Assembly: GCA_014529385.2 (NCBI GenBank) | Contig: CM043947.1 | Coordinates: 123,080,891 to 123,144,890 of the forward strand | From: Adiantum capillus-veneris | Taxonomy: Eukaryota; Streptophyta; Polypodiopsida; Polypodiales; Pteridaceae | DNA length: 64,000 nucleotides | Reading direction: 5' to 3' | In this document: piece after piece, positions 22,762 through 32,830 of the stretch | Layout of the letters: every line of letters starts with the position of its first letter | Position numbering within the stretch: position 1 is the first letter of the stretch | Program-made: the position numbers and the translations under genes | The notes under the pieces: generated by a model | What the model was told of the DNA's origin: nothing | Database searches by the model: none | The model's input: only the letters and a program-made list of their open reading frames with translations

Positions 22762-22946
22762 TGAAAGGGATCGGAGAGCACCACAGACGGAGAGTGAGAG
22801 AGAGAAGGAGACACATGATGTGGGTGGGGAGACTGTGAAGTGGCAGCCCCCCCTATACAGTATACTCACTATAAGTATAGGGTAACAGTGGGCGGGCACC
22901 CATGACCTGGGCGACCGGTCAAGGCACATAGGCCTTAACCCCAACA
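22762..22946 (-). repeat. 3' LTR of the nested copia
   Basis: 185 bases, TG...CA. It pairs with 25929-26113. It includes a short internal inverted motif around 'tatacagtatactcactataagtata' (about 22850-22880) that may contain promoter elements. Confidence 0.93.
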
Positions 22947-22957
22947 ACCTCCCACTT
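22947..22957 (-). other. Polypurine tract of the nested copia
   Basis: The minus strand reads AAGTGGGAGGT directly before the 3' LTR (TGTTGGGG), a typical copia plus-strand primer. Confidence 0.85.
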
Positions 22958-23021
22958 AAAGGCCAATGTGCCTTTAAGCAAGATCTACTAGTGTACAACT
23001 AATAGAAGGTGAGATATTCTC

Positions 23022-23825
23022 TCAACCTATGCCCACTGACTCTCGATGAGCTAATGCATCCGGATCTACTGATAGACAAACATCCCGCTGCGGAAGCCAC
23101 ACAGAGCTAGCTCCAAGCTCTGCAGATAGTCTACAAGAGCTCATGCACTCCTGCAAGTATCGTTCCAATACTTGCAAACCTCCCCTATGATCTATGCCGA
23201 GATCAGTCATCAAACAACTAATCAACCCTGCTGCAAATGCTCCCACTGCAACTGGTATGTCGGGCCTCGAGATTAGCATCTCGTACATGAGGACACCGAA
23301 CCTTGATGAAACCCTGGCAACCTCTGTCACCTCCAACTCAGAACTCAACTCATGGCAATCCTGTCCCCTATCATAGAGACCATGGCACTCTGACTCCGAG
23401 CTCTGGAGTGACTCCTCGTGCCCACCACATATCACATGTGTACCAAGAGTATCCATCTGTCTTGAATCTGCATCAAGCTCTGGCATAAGCATATCAAGAA
23501 ATGACTCCACAATAGCCGACATCTCAGCATTCATGTGAGTCATCGCTGTCATCACCTCTGATGACTCGTCCTGCTGTGACTCACTAGAGCTGTCCCGCTC
23601 TACCTGTGCATCCATAGACGCAACCTGCACAACAAGGTCACCGATCTGCACTCCATGCAAAGCATCCTGCAACCCACAAGCAAAAGAGACTCGCTTGATC
23701 TCTCGCTCTCTACTTGGCTGCATGATCACAGAGACAACACCGTCTCTCCCGTGATCCACATGCAATGGGTAACCTGTACCACTCCTGGCACCTCTCGCAA
23801 TCACTAGCGAACCCAAATGCATCAC
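23022..23825 (-). CDS. Protease end fused to RNase H remnant of the deleted copia
   Basis: A 267-residue open frame. The first ~28 residues (GSLVIARGARSGTGYPLHV) are the end of a copia protease region. Residues about 60-170 are Ser/Glu/Asp rich and unrecognised, perhaps the spacer that normally separates integrase from RT. The end, MLISRPDIPVAVGAFAAGL and LERYLQECMSSCRL, matches the copia segment between RT and RNase H (TRPDIxxAV, RYLxGT). The RNase H catalytic part that should follow is not recognisable: SVDPDALA stands roughly where a YSDADWA-type motif is expected. Integrase and RT must have been removed in frame or nearly so. The product is not expected to be enzymatic. Confidence 0.7.
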   Translation of the reverse strand: MMHLGSLVIARGARSGTGYPLHVDHGRDGVVSVIMQPSREREIKRVSFACGLQDALHGVQIGDLVVQVASMDAQVERDSSSESQQDESSEVMTAMTHMNAEMSAIVESFLDMLMPELDADSRQMDTLGTHVICGGHEESLQSSESECHGLYDRGQDCHELSSELEVTEVARVSSRFGVLMYEMLISRPDIPVAVGAFAAGLISCLMTDLGIDHRGGLQVLERYLQECMSSCRLSAELGASSVWLPQRDVCLSVDPDALAHRESVGIG

Positions 23826-23831
23826 AAAATC

Positions 23832-24725
23832 TCATAGCAAAATGTGACATCCACAATCTCTAAGCTGACCAATCGAGATCAAACTCACTTTCAAATCTGG
23901 TACATAACGCACATGTCGTAACAAGTAAGATGCACCAGTCGATAATGACAGTCTCACATCTCCTGCACGTGCTATCGCATGCACCGATCCATCGGTTAAA
24001 TGTACACTGCCAAGCATCCCGCTAGAATAGCTACAAAACCATTCACGATGCGGCGTGACATGAAACATAGCATCTGCGTCTAGCAACCACTGCGAAGGGA
24101 GTGCACTATCCACATGTATAGCATCTCGTGCATAGCTCGAGGTAAAAGTGACATCCTCGTCACTAATATACTCCGACACTACATCTGCCTCAACTGTCAA
24201 AGCAACTGAGTCCATGGCATCACTACAGACATCTCTGAGACTGCCATGTCTCCTACGATGTCGCATACGACGAAAATAGCGCCGTCTAACGTGTCCAGAA
24301 TGACCACAATACCAACATATCACCTGTCGGCGTACTCGTGAATGTACATGTCTCACACGAGTCCTTGATGACTCAGATCTATCATACATATCATGTAATC
24401 TGCGCCAAAGTTCTCTCAAAGTAGTCTCATACATAACAAGAGCATATACAGATTCCGCAAGGTGCAAAGAGAGTGTAGATAGTGCCATCTCCTCTAGCTC
24501 CTTCCACTGATCATCAGGCATGTTTGAAGGTCTACCTGCATCACCGCTCAATGGTCGATGCAACCCTCGCTGTGTCAATGCATCAAGCATACACTCTCTC
24601 CATGCTGCAAAGTCTGACCCATCAAACATGCACATTTCGGAGAGATCATAATCTGAGCGATCACCTGTCTCTGCCATGAGCACAATGTAGCAAACTAGAA
24701 AGCAAAACCACCTCACCAACAACAC
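23832..24725 (-). CDS. Copia Gag with inactive protease
   Basis: A 297-residue open frame, one stop away from the next. Residues about 30-110 are copia Gag (FDGSDFAAWRECMLDAL, TLRELWRRLHDMY). CWYCGHSGHVRRRY is the zinc knuckle with Tyr in place of the last Cys. QWLLDADAMFHVTPHREWF is the protease active-site region; the catalytic DSGA is DADA, so it should be dead. Compared with autonomous copia Gag-Pol (about 1300 residues) this is only the N-terminal quarter. The Arg-rich linker replaces the usual basic RNA-binding stretch. The start Met lies 17 residues before MAETGD, which is the more likely start. Confidence 0.75.
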   Translation of the reverse strand: MLLVRWFCFLVCYIVLMAETGDRSDYDLSEMCMFDGSDFAAWRECMLDALTQRGLHRPLSGDAGRPSNMPDDQWKELEEMALSTLSLHLAESVYALVMYETTLRELWRRLHDMYDRSESSRTRVRHVHSRVRRQVICWYCGHSGHVRRRYFRRMRHRRRHGSLRDVCSDAMDSVALTVEADVVSEYISDEDVTFTSSYARDAIHVDSALPSQWLLDADAMFHVTPHREWFCSYSSGMLGSVHLTDGSVHAIARAGDVRLSLSTGASYLLRHVRYVPDLKVSLISIGQLRDCGCHILL

Positions 24726-25910
24726 CTATAAACTGTCTACAAATATGGCAAGAAACACAATGTAAAACCTGTGAGACACACTCCAAAATAGAGCTCCCGC
24801 ATTGTCAATACAAGCCTCGCTTGCTCTAGTATCACACTGCAATTTGTGAGCTAATCACCAAGCCCACACTATGCGGTATCGATGCATACACACGCACAAG
24901 TCTCCGACCTGCAGAGAACACCGCACGCAAATGCTGAGTGCAACCCGCAATCTCTACCTAGATCGCATAAATGATGCGCATAAAACTCCTGGGAAAATTT
25001 CGCCAGAGTTTCGTCAGTAAAACGGCCACAAAACCAGTAACCAAACTGACCGCATGATCAAAACCATGAGCAACCAAAGCGCATCAAACCGCACTCCAAA
25101 TGCATGCATCAATCTCCACACTTTGCATACATCATTGCAAACACCTACAAATCTAGTACACAAATATCTGGTCTACCTATGACTGCCAAAAAACATACTC
25201 GAGGCATACATTGCCGAGCTCAAAATGCAATCACATTAGTCTCCCTGAGCATCAAAACACATAAGGCATACATCGTATCCTCCCACCTGTGAGAAAACTT
25301 GCAGCAAATATCACTCTCACATCTGAGAGCAAACCATGTGTGAAATCCTCGACACACAATAAACAACTGCTGCTGCAAAAAATTCAGCGTTCATAATTTT
25401 AAAATTATGATATGACGAGCGCGTCCGGAGCATGCCAAAACCCCAAGGTAGACTCCTGGATCACATGTATCCGAGTCCGAGTGTGCAAAATATGCCAAAA
25501 ATATTGTTTTCGGCCCAAAAACGCAGCAAAAACTTGCTGCTGCTGCAGAAATTTCAGAGGTCAAAATCAGCTCAAATGGACATCACCATTGCGTCCGGAG
25601 CGTGCCAAAACCCTAGGTTACACCTTAACCTTGCATAAATCGCATTCCGTATGCAAACGTTATGCAAAAAACACTGTTTTTGGGGCCCGAAAAATGATCT
25701 GCGGAAATGAAAATCTGCATTCTTCCTGCAAGTATGGCTGCAAATAACCATACACACTTGCAATACACTCTTCCCTCAAGCTTGGGAATGCCCCTCAAGC
25801 TTCCATGAGCACAGATCTAGTGGTTGCTCACCGATCTCAAGCTTCCACCGAAAGCGAGCTCACCATAGCCGAAAGCTCACTTCTATGTAGCACTCCATCT
25901 GTCGCGAAGC
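24726..25910 (-). other. Long leader of the nested copia
   Basis: About 1.2 kb between PBS and gag with no credible ORF. It contains a diverged internal duplication: 'gcgtccggag..atgccaaaaccc' at about 25420 and again at about 25590 (170 bases apart). Confidence 0.6.
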
Positions 25911-25926
25911 CAAAGCTCTGATACCA
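25911..25926 (-). promoter_or_regulatory. Primer-binding site of the nested copia
   Basis: The minus strand reads TGGTATCAGAGCTTTG two bases after the 5' LTR. TGGTATCAGAGC is the standard plant copia site complementary to initiator tRNA-Met. Confidence 0.95.
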
Positions 25927-25928
25927 AT

Positions 25929-26113
25929 TGAAAGGGATCGAAGAGCACCACAGATGGAGAGTGAGAGAGAGAAGGAGACACACGATGTGGGTGGGGAGAC
26001 TGTGAAGTGGCAGCTCCCCCTATACAGTATACTCACTATAAGTATAGGGTAACAGTGGGCGGGCGCCCATGACCTGGGCGACCAGTCAAGGCACATAGGC
26101 CTTAACCCCAACA
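25929..26113 (-). repeat. 5' LTR of the nested copia
   Basis: 185 bases, TG...CA, followed on the right by the target duplication GTACT (26114-26118). Confidence 0.93.
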
Positions 26114-26173
26114 GTACTCCGCACAAATACAAGGGACACTTTAATTCACTTGAAAGACTGAACTGAACCGAGT

Positions 26174-26233
<60 letters not shown>
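26174..26233. repeat. (GA)n microsatellite inside the outer LTR
   Basis: About 30 GA units. The right LTR copy has only a few GA units at the same point (about 27763-27775), so the tract has expanded or shrunk since the LTRs were made. Confidence 0.9.
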
Positions 26234-26236
<3 letters not shown>

Positions 26237-26967
26237 CAACACCAAATGTCGGGTCCCAAACCCTCAATGGCCCCTTGTTCTATTGCCAGAGCAAGTACTT
26301 TCTTTATTCTTGCACAAATGCTCATACAATGACTAAATACTGAGATTCTGATGCCAATGGGTACTAATGCTTCTAATGTTGGGTACTAGTGATTCTATGT
26401 CGACGGTTATGATTTCGACAACGATGAGGGGTCGACAACTGAATGCCGAACTGTTAGCGAGGTCGATGCCTAAGGGTTTGCAACCACGAAAAGGCAAGGG
26501 GCTGAAATCTGCAATGGTCAATAGCTAAAAACACTGGCTATCCAAATTGAAATATCTAGCCATGCATCTGAGGAAATGCTGAGCTGCGTGCTAGTCTTGT
26601 GGCACGGTGGTCTGGTGTCCTGCCAAGTCCCCGGGGTTCTCTCTTTCTACAAGCGCCCTATGGGCTGCATTTATAGGATGAACTGACTGGGTTGAGCAGG
26701 GTTTAATTTCAGCCCCACAGCCAATTGAAAATATGGCTGAATTTGACTTATTAAAGAAAATCATAATAAGAGATGGTTCACACATCACAAAACCTATATG
26801 ATGTAATAATTGTTTTGTGCAAGAGAGGGTATGCAAGTGTGACCGGTGTGGGCATGCACGTCCTGCTAGAGGTTCACAAAGGTGCTAGGCTTAGTCCTAA
26901 GCTACTAGCTCATGATAGACTGTGGTAGTACATGTCCACATAGCACAAGTTAAGTGCACATGTGACA

Positions 26968-26977
26968 TCCCCCCTGC
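26968..26977 (-). other. Purine tract of the outer element
   Basis: The minus strand reads GCAGGGGGGA directly before TGTCACATG, the presumed start of its 3' LTR. Confidence 0.55.
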
Positions 26978-27642
26978 TAAAGGTGAGGCACAATTGCCAA
27001 ACTTCTATCTATACTTTTGATCATGAATGCTTCTGATGCATGTGGATGCATCAACCAATGAAAATTCCTCCAAAATGGGTGGGTATGCGGATGATAATCT
27101 GGTGCGATGTAAACACCTAAAATACGAGTTTCCAGGTAGCCTTACTATTGTCACAGAATACCAGTCTTTATGTCGACTCTGCCTTGCAAGCAAGTACGAC
27201 TACTTAAATAGCCTTGTCGTGAAAACATTACGGGTGAAGTTGAAAGGTAAGGTGCTCAGAGGTAATTCCAAGGGTTTCTTGTTGATGGAAGTGGATGCAT
27301 GCTACATGAAAATGCAAATGCAGAAGAGGTTTAGGGATCCTGTCTCCAACTCCTTCCATATCCGCATAAGAGTCAAGTAGATCTTCGTACTCAAGATCTG
27401 GGTTATGGGTGTATCCGATGTTGATCTTCCTTCAAAGACATAGCAATGAAAATGGGAGCTAATGAGTCCATGATCAAGACTCGAATATTCTTTCAGGAAA
27501 AAAAACACGAGAGAGGTTCTTGGTTCTTGGTTCTACTTGGGTTCTTTGGTGGTTCTTTGGGCTCTTTGGTTCTTGAGGTTTTTGGTTATTTTGGGGTTCT
27601 TTTTGAGGTTCTTCCTTGAGTTCTTGAAGCCAAAGCACACGC
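26978..27642 (-). other. Short internal region of the outer element, no coding domain
   Basis: About 670 bases. A 117-residue open frame on the + strand (27027-27380) has no recognised motif and lies opposite to the element's transcription, so I do not call it a gene. Confidence 0.5.
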
Positions 27643-27658
27643 AAAGCTCTAATACCAG
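27643..27658 (-). promoter_or_regulatory. Primer-binding site of the outer element
   Basis: The minus strand reads TGGTATTAGAGCTTTG, the copia iMet site with one C to T change, one base from the LTR start at 27660. Confidence 0.8.
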
Positions 27659-27783
27659 TGTTAGGTGTAACAAGAGTGTTTATGGATTTAGCTCAAATCT
27701 AGTGCTCCACACAAACAGAAGGGACACTTTACTTCACTTGAAAGACTGAATTGAACTGAATGAAAGAGAGAGACACTCAAGAG

Positions 27784-28790
27784 AGATAGATAGATAGATT
27801 TATTATCGTCCTCAGAGGTCAAATATGACCTATGAGACCAAAGTTACATGTGATGTAGTATGTGTATGACTGATGAGTGACTCTTGATGCTCCAAAATTG
27901 TGGTGATGAGAGTCGCAATGGAGAGCCCATACTGTGGCTAGGAGAGGAAAGTGTGTAGGTCTATGTCATGGCTGAAAATGTGAGAGAAGCAAGTTCGGAT
28001 GTGACCAAAAGTTCCACATTCTAGTAGTGTGTGGTACTTAGACTCTCGAACTTGCAGTGAGCATAATGTGCACAGTCGATTTGACTCTTCTCCATTTCTC
28101 CAATGCCTTGTCTTGCATCAAAGGAAATGGGAGCTAAGCCAAAGGACTGCAATAGTGCACATCGTTGACAAGGGGATAGGCTCAAGAATGTAAGTGTGAG
28201 TAAGGTTTCATCTTTCAACAAAGAACATGGTTTTGTAGTTGGGGGCAAAATGGGTGGTGTAATGTATAAAACGTGACACACCGGATTTCTCCCAAGCTGT
28301 AATACATTGGCGTTGTAGAAAAGCTTCATTCACTTGGGAATCAATTGAAGAATCATGTAGCAAGTGTTATGCATCCATCTCCCAAACCACTTCTTTATGA
28401 CTTGCATCCATCCCGTGCTCAAGATCTTGCTTTTATGCGTCTTTTGAACTTTTTTGATTGCTTCCCATGCAATTGTAGGAAGTCAATGTGAGGGTTTTTG
28501 ACGCATATTTATCATGTACTCCACAACCCTTTCCATGCCCATAACCTCAATTGGAAGAGATCTCGACTCAAGAAGTAGGAGCATATATGGTGTTTATTAA
28601 CTTGGAGAAAGTTTGTAAGAAAACACTTTTGGACATTCTCAAACTCTTTCCAAGTAGACTTTGAGATACTCCCGCCCCACACTTCAACTCCATGAAGAAG
28701 AACTGATGTCACCAATGGGTGAAAGCATGTTAACGTGTCACACTTTTTCATGTCCCGGGCAATGCTAACTAGCACAATTTTGACATATGC
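27784..28790 (-). mobile_element. 5'-truncated LINE, 3' end of the RT ORF and tail
   Basis: On the minus strand 28512-28775 reads SVLLHGVEVWGGSISKSTW and ENVQKCFLTNFLQVNK, a motif pair typical of the C-terminal part of plant LINE-type ORF2 proteins. This continues with stops through PTIAWEAIKKVQKTHKSKIL and WMQVIKKWFGRW (about 28380-28490) and a final Cys/His-like segment (DCAHYAHCKFESLS, about 28040-28090). The 3' end is AATAAATCTATCTATCTATC at 27784-27803, a simple-repeat tail as many plant LINEs have. The tail joins the GA-rich part of the outer element's LTR. Truncation at the 5' side is near 28770-28790. Confidence 0.75.
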
Positions 28791-29077
28791 TAACTAGTAC
28801 AATAACATGAGCTATATCTCCAAGATCTATGACATATGATATATCGGTAGATAGCTCTTGAATCAAGGAATCCAAATGTACAACCTCTGAATTTTTTGAT
28901 ATAAGTTGTAAAAATTTTAGCAGATGCCCAACATTTTTGTAATGTGCTAACTTGAAAATGCTAACTAGCACAAAAAACACGACATGTTAACATGCTTTTA
29001 GCCCAATGCATCAAAAAGATACTTCTTGAGAACCCAACACTTGATGTTTCCCGCATTACACATGTTCTCAAATGCAT

Positions 29078-29138
<61 letters not shown>

Positions 29139-29142
29139 CCAA
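28791..29142. other. Stretch without a gene; short repeats and (AT)n(AG)n
   Basis: The motif gctaactag[ct]aca occurs three times (about 28768, 28789 and 28959). (AT)n at 29079-29090 runs into (AG)n at 29091-29137. Confidence 0.6.
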
Positions 29143-29960
29143 ATGGTGGTGGATGTCTCCTTGTTTGGAGATGATGAGGTGTACTTGGACATATTCCCTG
29201 AAGACAAAAGAATGCTTGTAAACCCCAACATTGAGCTTGGTGATACTATGCTCTTTATCTGTCTCAGGTATGTGTTGCCCCTTTGCTAATTATTAGTGCA
29301 TGTGCAGGCACAAGGGCCTCATTGGGGGATGTGTTTTCGTTTTTAGGTGTCTTATGAGGGATCTTCCAGAGGCTATAGCTATGCAAATTTCCATACTTGA
29401 TCCTCTAGTAACATAGTGCCTTTTTAACAAGCAAGAAAGCCTTTCAAGTTTTTTTGGAGATTTTAACATGCTGACCTGCAATTACATAATATACCCCTAT
29501 GTTGAAGGGCAAATCTTAACTCCTAACATGTTATTTATAACATTTTGTGGTATTCGTAGCTAATTGTTATTTTTTGGTAGAGGACATTGGAGTCTTATTA
29601 TCTTCAATCTTTTGGAGAAAGATATTATATTTATGAATTCATTGATCAAGTATCCATGGGAGAAGTAAAAGTTAAGTATGAAGTAGCTTTTTGATTGATG
29701 TCTTCTTGCAGTGCTGCCAAACTTATTGTTGGTCACCTGAGTACCACAAATAAGGATTAAAATATAGAAGGTTTCAAGTACTACAATCAAAAAGTGCCTT
29801 TACAAACAGACTCAGCATCTTGTTGGATGGAGGGTGCTTGCCAATGCATATAGATATCGTGAGTCAAGGTGTAGGATGATTGCACTCACTATAAGTGTGT
29901 ATCTCATGTGCCATTGATTTATTTTGATTTCTTAACTATGTATATATGTACTGATGTCCT
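29143..29960 (+). pseudogene. Unrecognised exon-like segments
   Basis: I do not recognise this sequence. An ATG at 29143 opens 42 residues (MVVDVSLFGDDEVYLDIF.., ..ELGDTMLFICLR) that end at a good splice donor (CTCAG/GTATGTG, intron from 29268). Further right TLESYYLQSFGERYYIYEF (about 29587-29645) could be another exon. GWRVLANAYRYR, ending at GTGAGTC (about 29826-29870), is a third candidate. It may be a degraded gene or a DNA transposon; transcript data would decide. Confidence 0.25.
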
Positions 29961-30019
29961 TTAATTCCTTTTTCTATTTGTTTCAGTTGCATGACTATCT
30001 ATAGTATTGGGTCACGTGG

Positions 30020-30639
30020 GTGAGAGAGAAGCCTGTTTCTATGGTTTTGGAAAGATCAATAAACCCAAATGATCCAGAATCTCCTTTGTCACCAAAGAAA
30101 GGTAGAGCCACCAAGGGTTTGGATGCAAAAAAATGGATCACAAGAAGAAGAGTCCTGCAAAGAAGATCCATACAAAGAAAAGGGATCACAAGAAAAGTCC
30201 TACAAAGAAGAGCCATGCCAAAAAGAGTCCTGCCAAGGGGAAAAGTCCCACCAAGAAGAAGATCCCCGCCAAGGGGAAGAGTCCCACCAAGAAGAAGAGC
30301 TCTGCAAAAAAAAGAGCAGATACAAAGAGCCATCCATTCTACTCACCATTGAAATTCAAGGTTCAAAAGTGCCGTACAACTAAGAACAGTAAGGGGAGGC
30401 ACCTAGCTCACCTTTCAAGCTACCATTCATGTTTCCAAAGAAGGTTGCCAAGTCACCCAAGCCAACCAGTCCTCAGGAGCCCAAAGCACCCCGGCCGAGT
30501 CCCCGTGCCAAGCCCTAAGGAGCCCAAGTCACCACCACCCACTCCTGAACTTTCACCCCCTTCTGAACACAAAAGAAAAAGGGTCTCTGAGGATACAGAA
30601 TCCTCTCAGGCAAAAAGAAAAGTGGAGTTTCATGATTGA
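30020..30639 (+). pseudogene. Lys/Ser/Pro-rich ORF resembling a histone H1-type tail
   Basis: A possible splice acceptor (TTTGTTTCAG) ends near 29987. The frame from 30020 (KPVSMVLERSINPNDPESP, SPKKGRATKGLDAKK) and the frame from 30133 are joined by a run of seven A (30127-30133), where a one-base slip would fuse them. The second frame (168 residues) is built of KSPAKK/KSPTKK/HTKK units, made by a 12-to-18-base degenerate repeat. It ends with a Pro/Ser-rich part and KRKRVSEDTESSQAKRK. Such S/TPKK units bind AT-rich DNA in histone H1 tails, but simple repetition could produce them too. There is no globular H1 domain in view. Confidence 0.3.
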
Positions 30640-30854
30640 TTACTCCACAAAATCTTTGTACACTTTTGTTCATTTTGTCCATATGAACATATACCCTTTG
30701 GTGATTCATAATTTTGTACTTCAAATACTTAATACCAACTATTGATTCTTAAATGTGTATCATGGTGTCATGTAAGTTTAAAACAACATAAATAATGATC
30801 ACATTAAGGTAGAGAAAAGAAAAATATATTTGCGAAACAATTACAATATTGAAA

Positions 30855-32270
30855 TTGTTTTTTCAAGTCCTTGCAAGTGGCTCAAATACAATTTTTTTTG
30901 GGGGAAGGCATGTGATGCAAGAGGTTGAATTCTCCATCCTTGTGCTCACCACAATTTCATCCACTTTGAATCTATACTCAAGAAATGTTTCATCAAGAAA
31001 CTCAAGAGATTCTCTAGCATCATGTAGTCTCCAATTTGTTGTTACTATAAGGCTTCTATACTCGGTGTGTGGATGAACTGTGACCTTTAGTTCAAACTCT
31101 GGATAGTTTTCCTCAGAGTCAAGAGGAACCCATGTACCTAATTTTCTTCTCCATCTCCTATAGTCGTAGCCCAGAACTAATGATTAACGACATAGTTGAT
31201 ATGAGATAGACATAGAATTTGGGCTTACTCTACAACTAATATTATCACCAATATGGAAAGTTTCTTTGGTACTCCATCCGTCTCCAAGTACATTATCCAA
31301 TTCAGTCATAGAAAGTCTTCTATTAAGGAACATCATCTTTGCCCTCTGAAAGTCCATTGTTTTGAAACATGCCACAAAGACATGTATAGGCAAGAACCAT
31401 TGAACTTTAATCCTTCTTGATATCCTACCCGAGATATAGCTTTAAGGATTTCTTCTTTGATCTTGGATTTGAAGATGCCAAGAGCTAAAAGTATTAAAAA
31501 TATAGAGGAAGTACTAAGCTTTTTGACTTCCCGAGAGAACTATCAAAACTATGTCTTTTCATTTTCTTTTAGTATTTGCATTCCAAATCAAAAAAAATTT
31601 AAGCCTTTATTTAAAATGAACGAGAGTGTGACATGTGGATGCCCTCTCCTTCCTAGAAAATTTTAAGCTGCATTATATATAGTATAGATATAGAAGTATA
31701 GATATAGATATATAGTATAGATGTTTCCATTTGTTAGCTTGTGCATTAGAATATGTGCTTGACCCTATTATAAATATAAGCTCCATGCTCTCCCCAGTCA
31801 AGTGAACGTATGGTGGGAACGGGTAATTGATGTAGTTCTCCATATGCAACTTCTCGTGATGGAACCTTGTATTTTGCAAATAGACAAACAAATCCATTGT
31901 TTTGTAAAAGGAAGGTGGCTTGTCAACATACATAGCATCTGCAATCCCTATATGCATTTCTTTGAATGTCCCACTTAGACTCTTCACAGGCTGCCATTCC
32001 ACAACTGTTGAAGGAAATATATCTGGAGTGGAATCAAAAAATGAGAAAAAACAATGGGAGAATGAAAAATTCATCGTATCAAATAGAAGTTTTTTCTTAC
32101 TTATAGTAAGAATGCAGTGTGGGATGTTCTTCCCAGTCTTATCCTTGGCCATGTACACATGTTGAACCTTAGCTAGCCAGCCATTGTCAGTCACTTTGAA
32201 AGCAAGAACACGACCTTTCCAAGTTCTTTTTTACTTTATCACGTTTAGTTCACTTCACTTTGTGTACACC
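30855..32270 (-). pseudogene. Unrecognised multi-exon-like ORFs
   Basis: I cannot name this protein. From 32200 the minus strand reads GRVLAFKVTDNGWLAKVQHV and AKDKTGKNIPHCILTIS, then a likely 78-base intron (32023-32100, GTAAG..CCAG), then a long exon with WQPVKSLSGTFKEMHIGIAD and FHHEKLHMENYINYPFPPY (to about 31750). Further left, 31170-31393 and 30880-31165 keep protein-like composition (MFLNRRLSMTELDNVLGDGW; YDYRRWRRKLGTWVPLD; NWRLHDARESLEFLDE) with one stop between them. The composition and the intron argue for a formerly real gene, host or transposon. It converges with the Lys-rich ORF at 30639. Confidence 0.4.
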
Positions 32271-32329
32271 TTTGCATGAAGGAAGCATTGTTACCCAATC
32301 ATTCACACGAAAAGATATGGGCTTCCAAA

Positions 32330-32830
32330 GACCATCCTCTCTAACATCTACCTCTGTTCAACTTTTTGCTGCAAGCTTCAGCTCTTTCAAGCCAAATCAC
32401 AACTCTTCTATTTGGCATCTTAATACTAGAGCTACACACCACATGAAATATCATTTTGATTGACTTGCACACTACACTCCTCTTCAAACCCCACTTGAAG
32501 TCCTCATGGGGGATAACGACATTCAACATGCTCAAGGATATTGAACTGTTGCCATTACTTTACGCAATGGCACCATAGCTCACTTAGACAAGGTATACTA
32601 TGTACCTAGTTTAAAGCAAAATCTAATCTCTGTAGGACAACTCACCTCCAAGGGCATTACTATTTTATACACACATGACAAATGCAACTTGCAAACACTT
32701 GACAACAATCACAAGCCTTTCTCTATATCTTTCCCTAAGGAAGGGTGCTTATATCCTCTCGGCTCCAGCAAGGGCCAAGACAAATTACTTTCCTCGGTCA
32801 TCATTAGGGCCAAAAACGACTCAAAAAGGG
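32330..32830 (+). pseudogene. Ty1/copia protease relic
   Basis: The + strand reads WHLNTRATHHMKYHFD, stop, LAHYTPLQTPLEVLMGDND, then TVAITLRNGTIAHLDKVYYV and PSLKQNLISVGQLTSKG. This is the copia protease and its conserved C-terminal part. The active site D-S/T-G-A is N-T-R-A, so it is dead. Sequence continues weakly to about 32830 and no integrase follows. Confidence 0.8.

Larger units (their letters stand above)
22762..26113 (-). mobile_element. Internally deleted Ty1/copia element with complete ends
   Basis: 3352 bases with two 185-base LTRs (22762-22946 and 25929-26113), both TGAAAGGGAT...CCCCAACA. The two LTRs differ at six positions by eye, all transitions, and have no indels. The element has a perfect iMet-type PBS, a purine tract next to the 3' LTR and a GTACT target duplication. 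Inside are gag, a protease and the end of the RNase H region only. Integrase and most of RT are missing, so it cannot move on its own but could have been mobilised in trans. It lies inside an LTR of another element, so it is the younger insertion. Confidence 0.93.
22714..27783 (-). mobile_element. Short non-autonomous copia-type element, split by a nested copia and a LINE
   Basis: Two LTR copies in the same orientation can be traced. The left one starts TGTCAAGTGTAAC at 22714, is interrupted at 22757-26118 by a complete nested element, and resumes to about 26967 (..TGTGACA). The right one starts TGTTAGGTGTAAC at 27660 and matches the left over about 120 bases (gtgtttatggatttagctc.., cacttgaaagactgaa..) until LINE sequence starts near 27784. 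The inner 690 bases (26968-27659) carry a PPT and an iMet-type PBS but no coding domain. The element therefore looks like a LARD/TRIM-type derivative on the minus strand. Confidence 0.65.

Noticed and set aside
27027-27380. 117-residue + strand ORF
   Set aside because: It lies antisense inside the short internal region of a minus-strand element and has no known motif.
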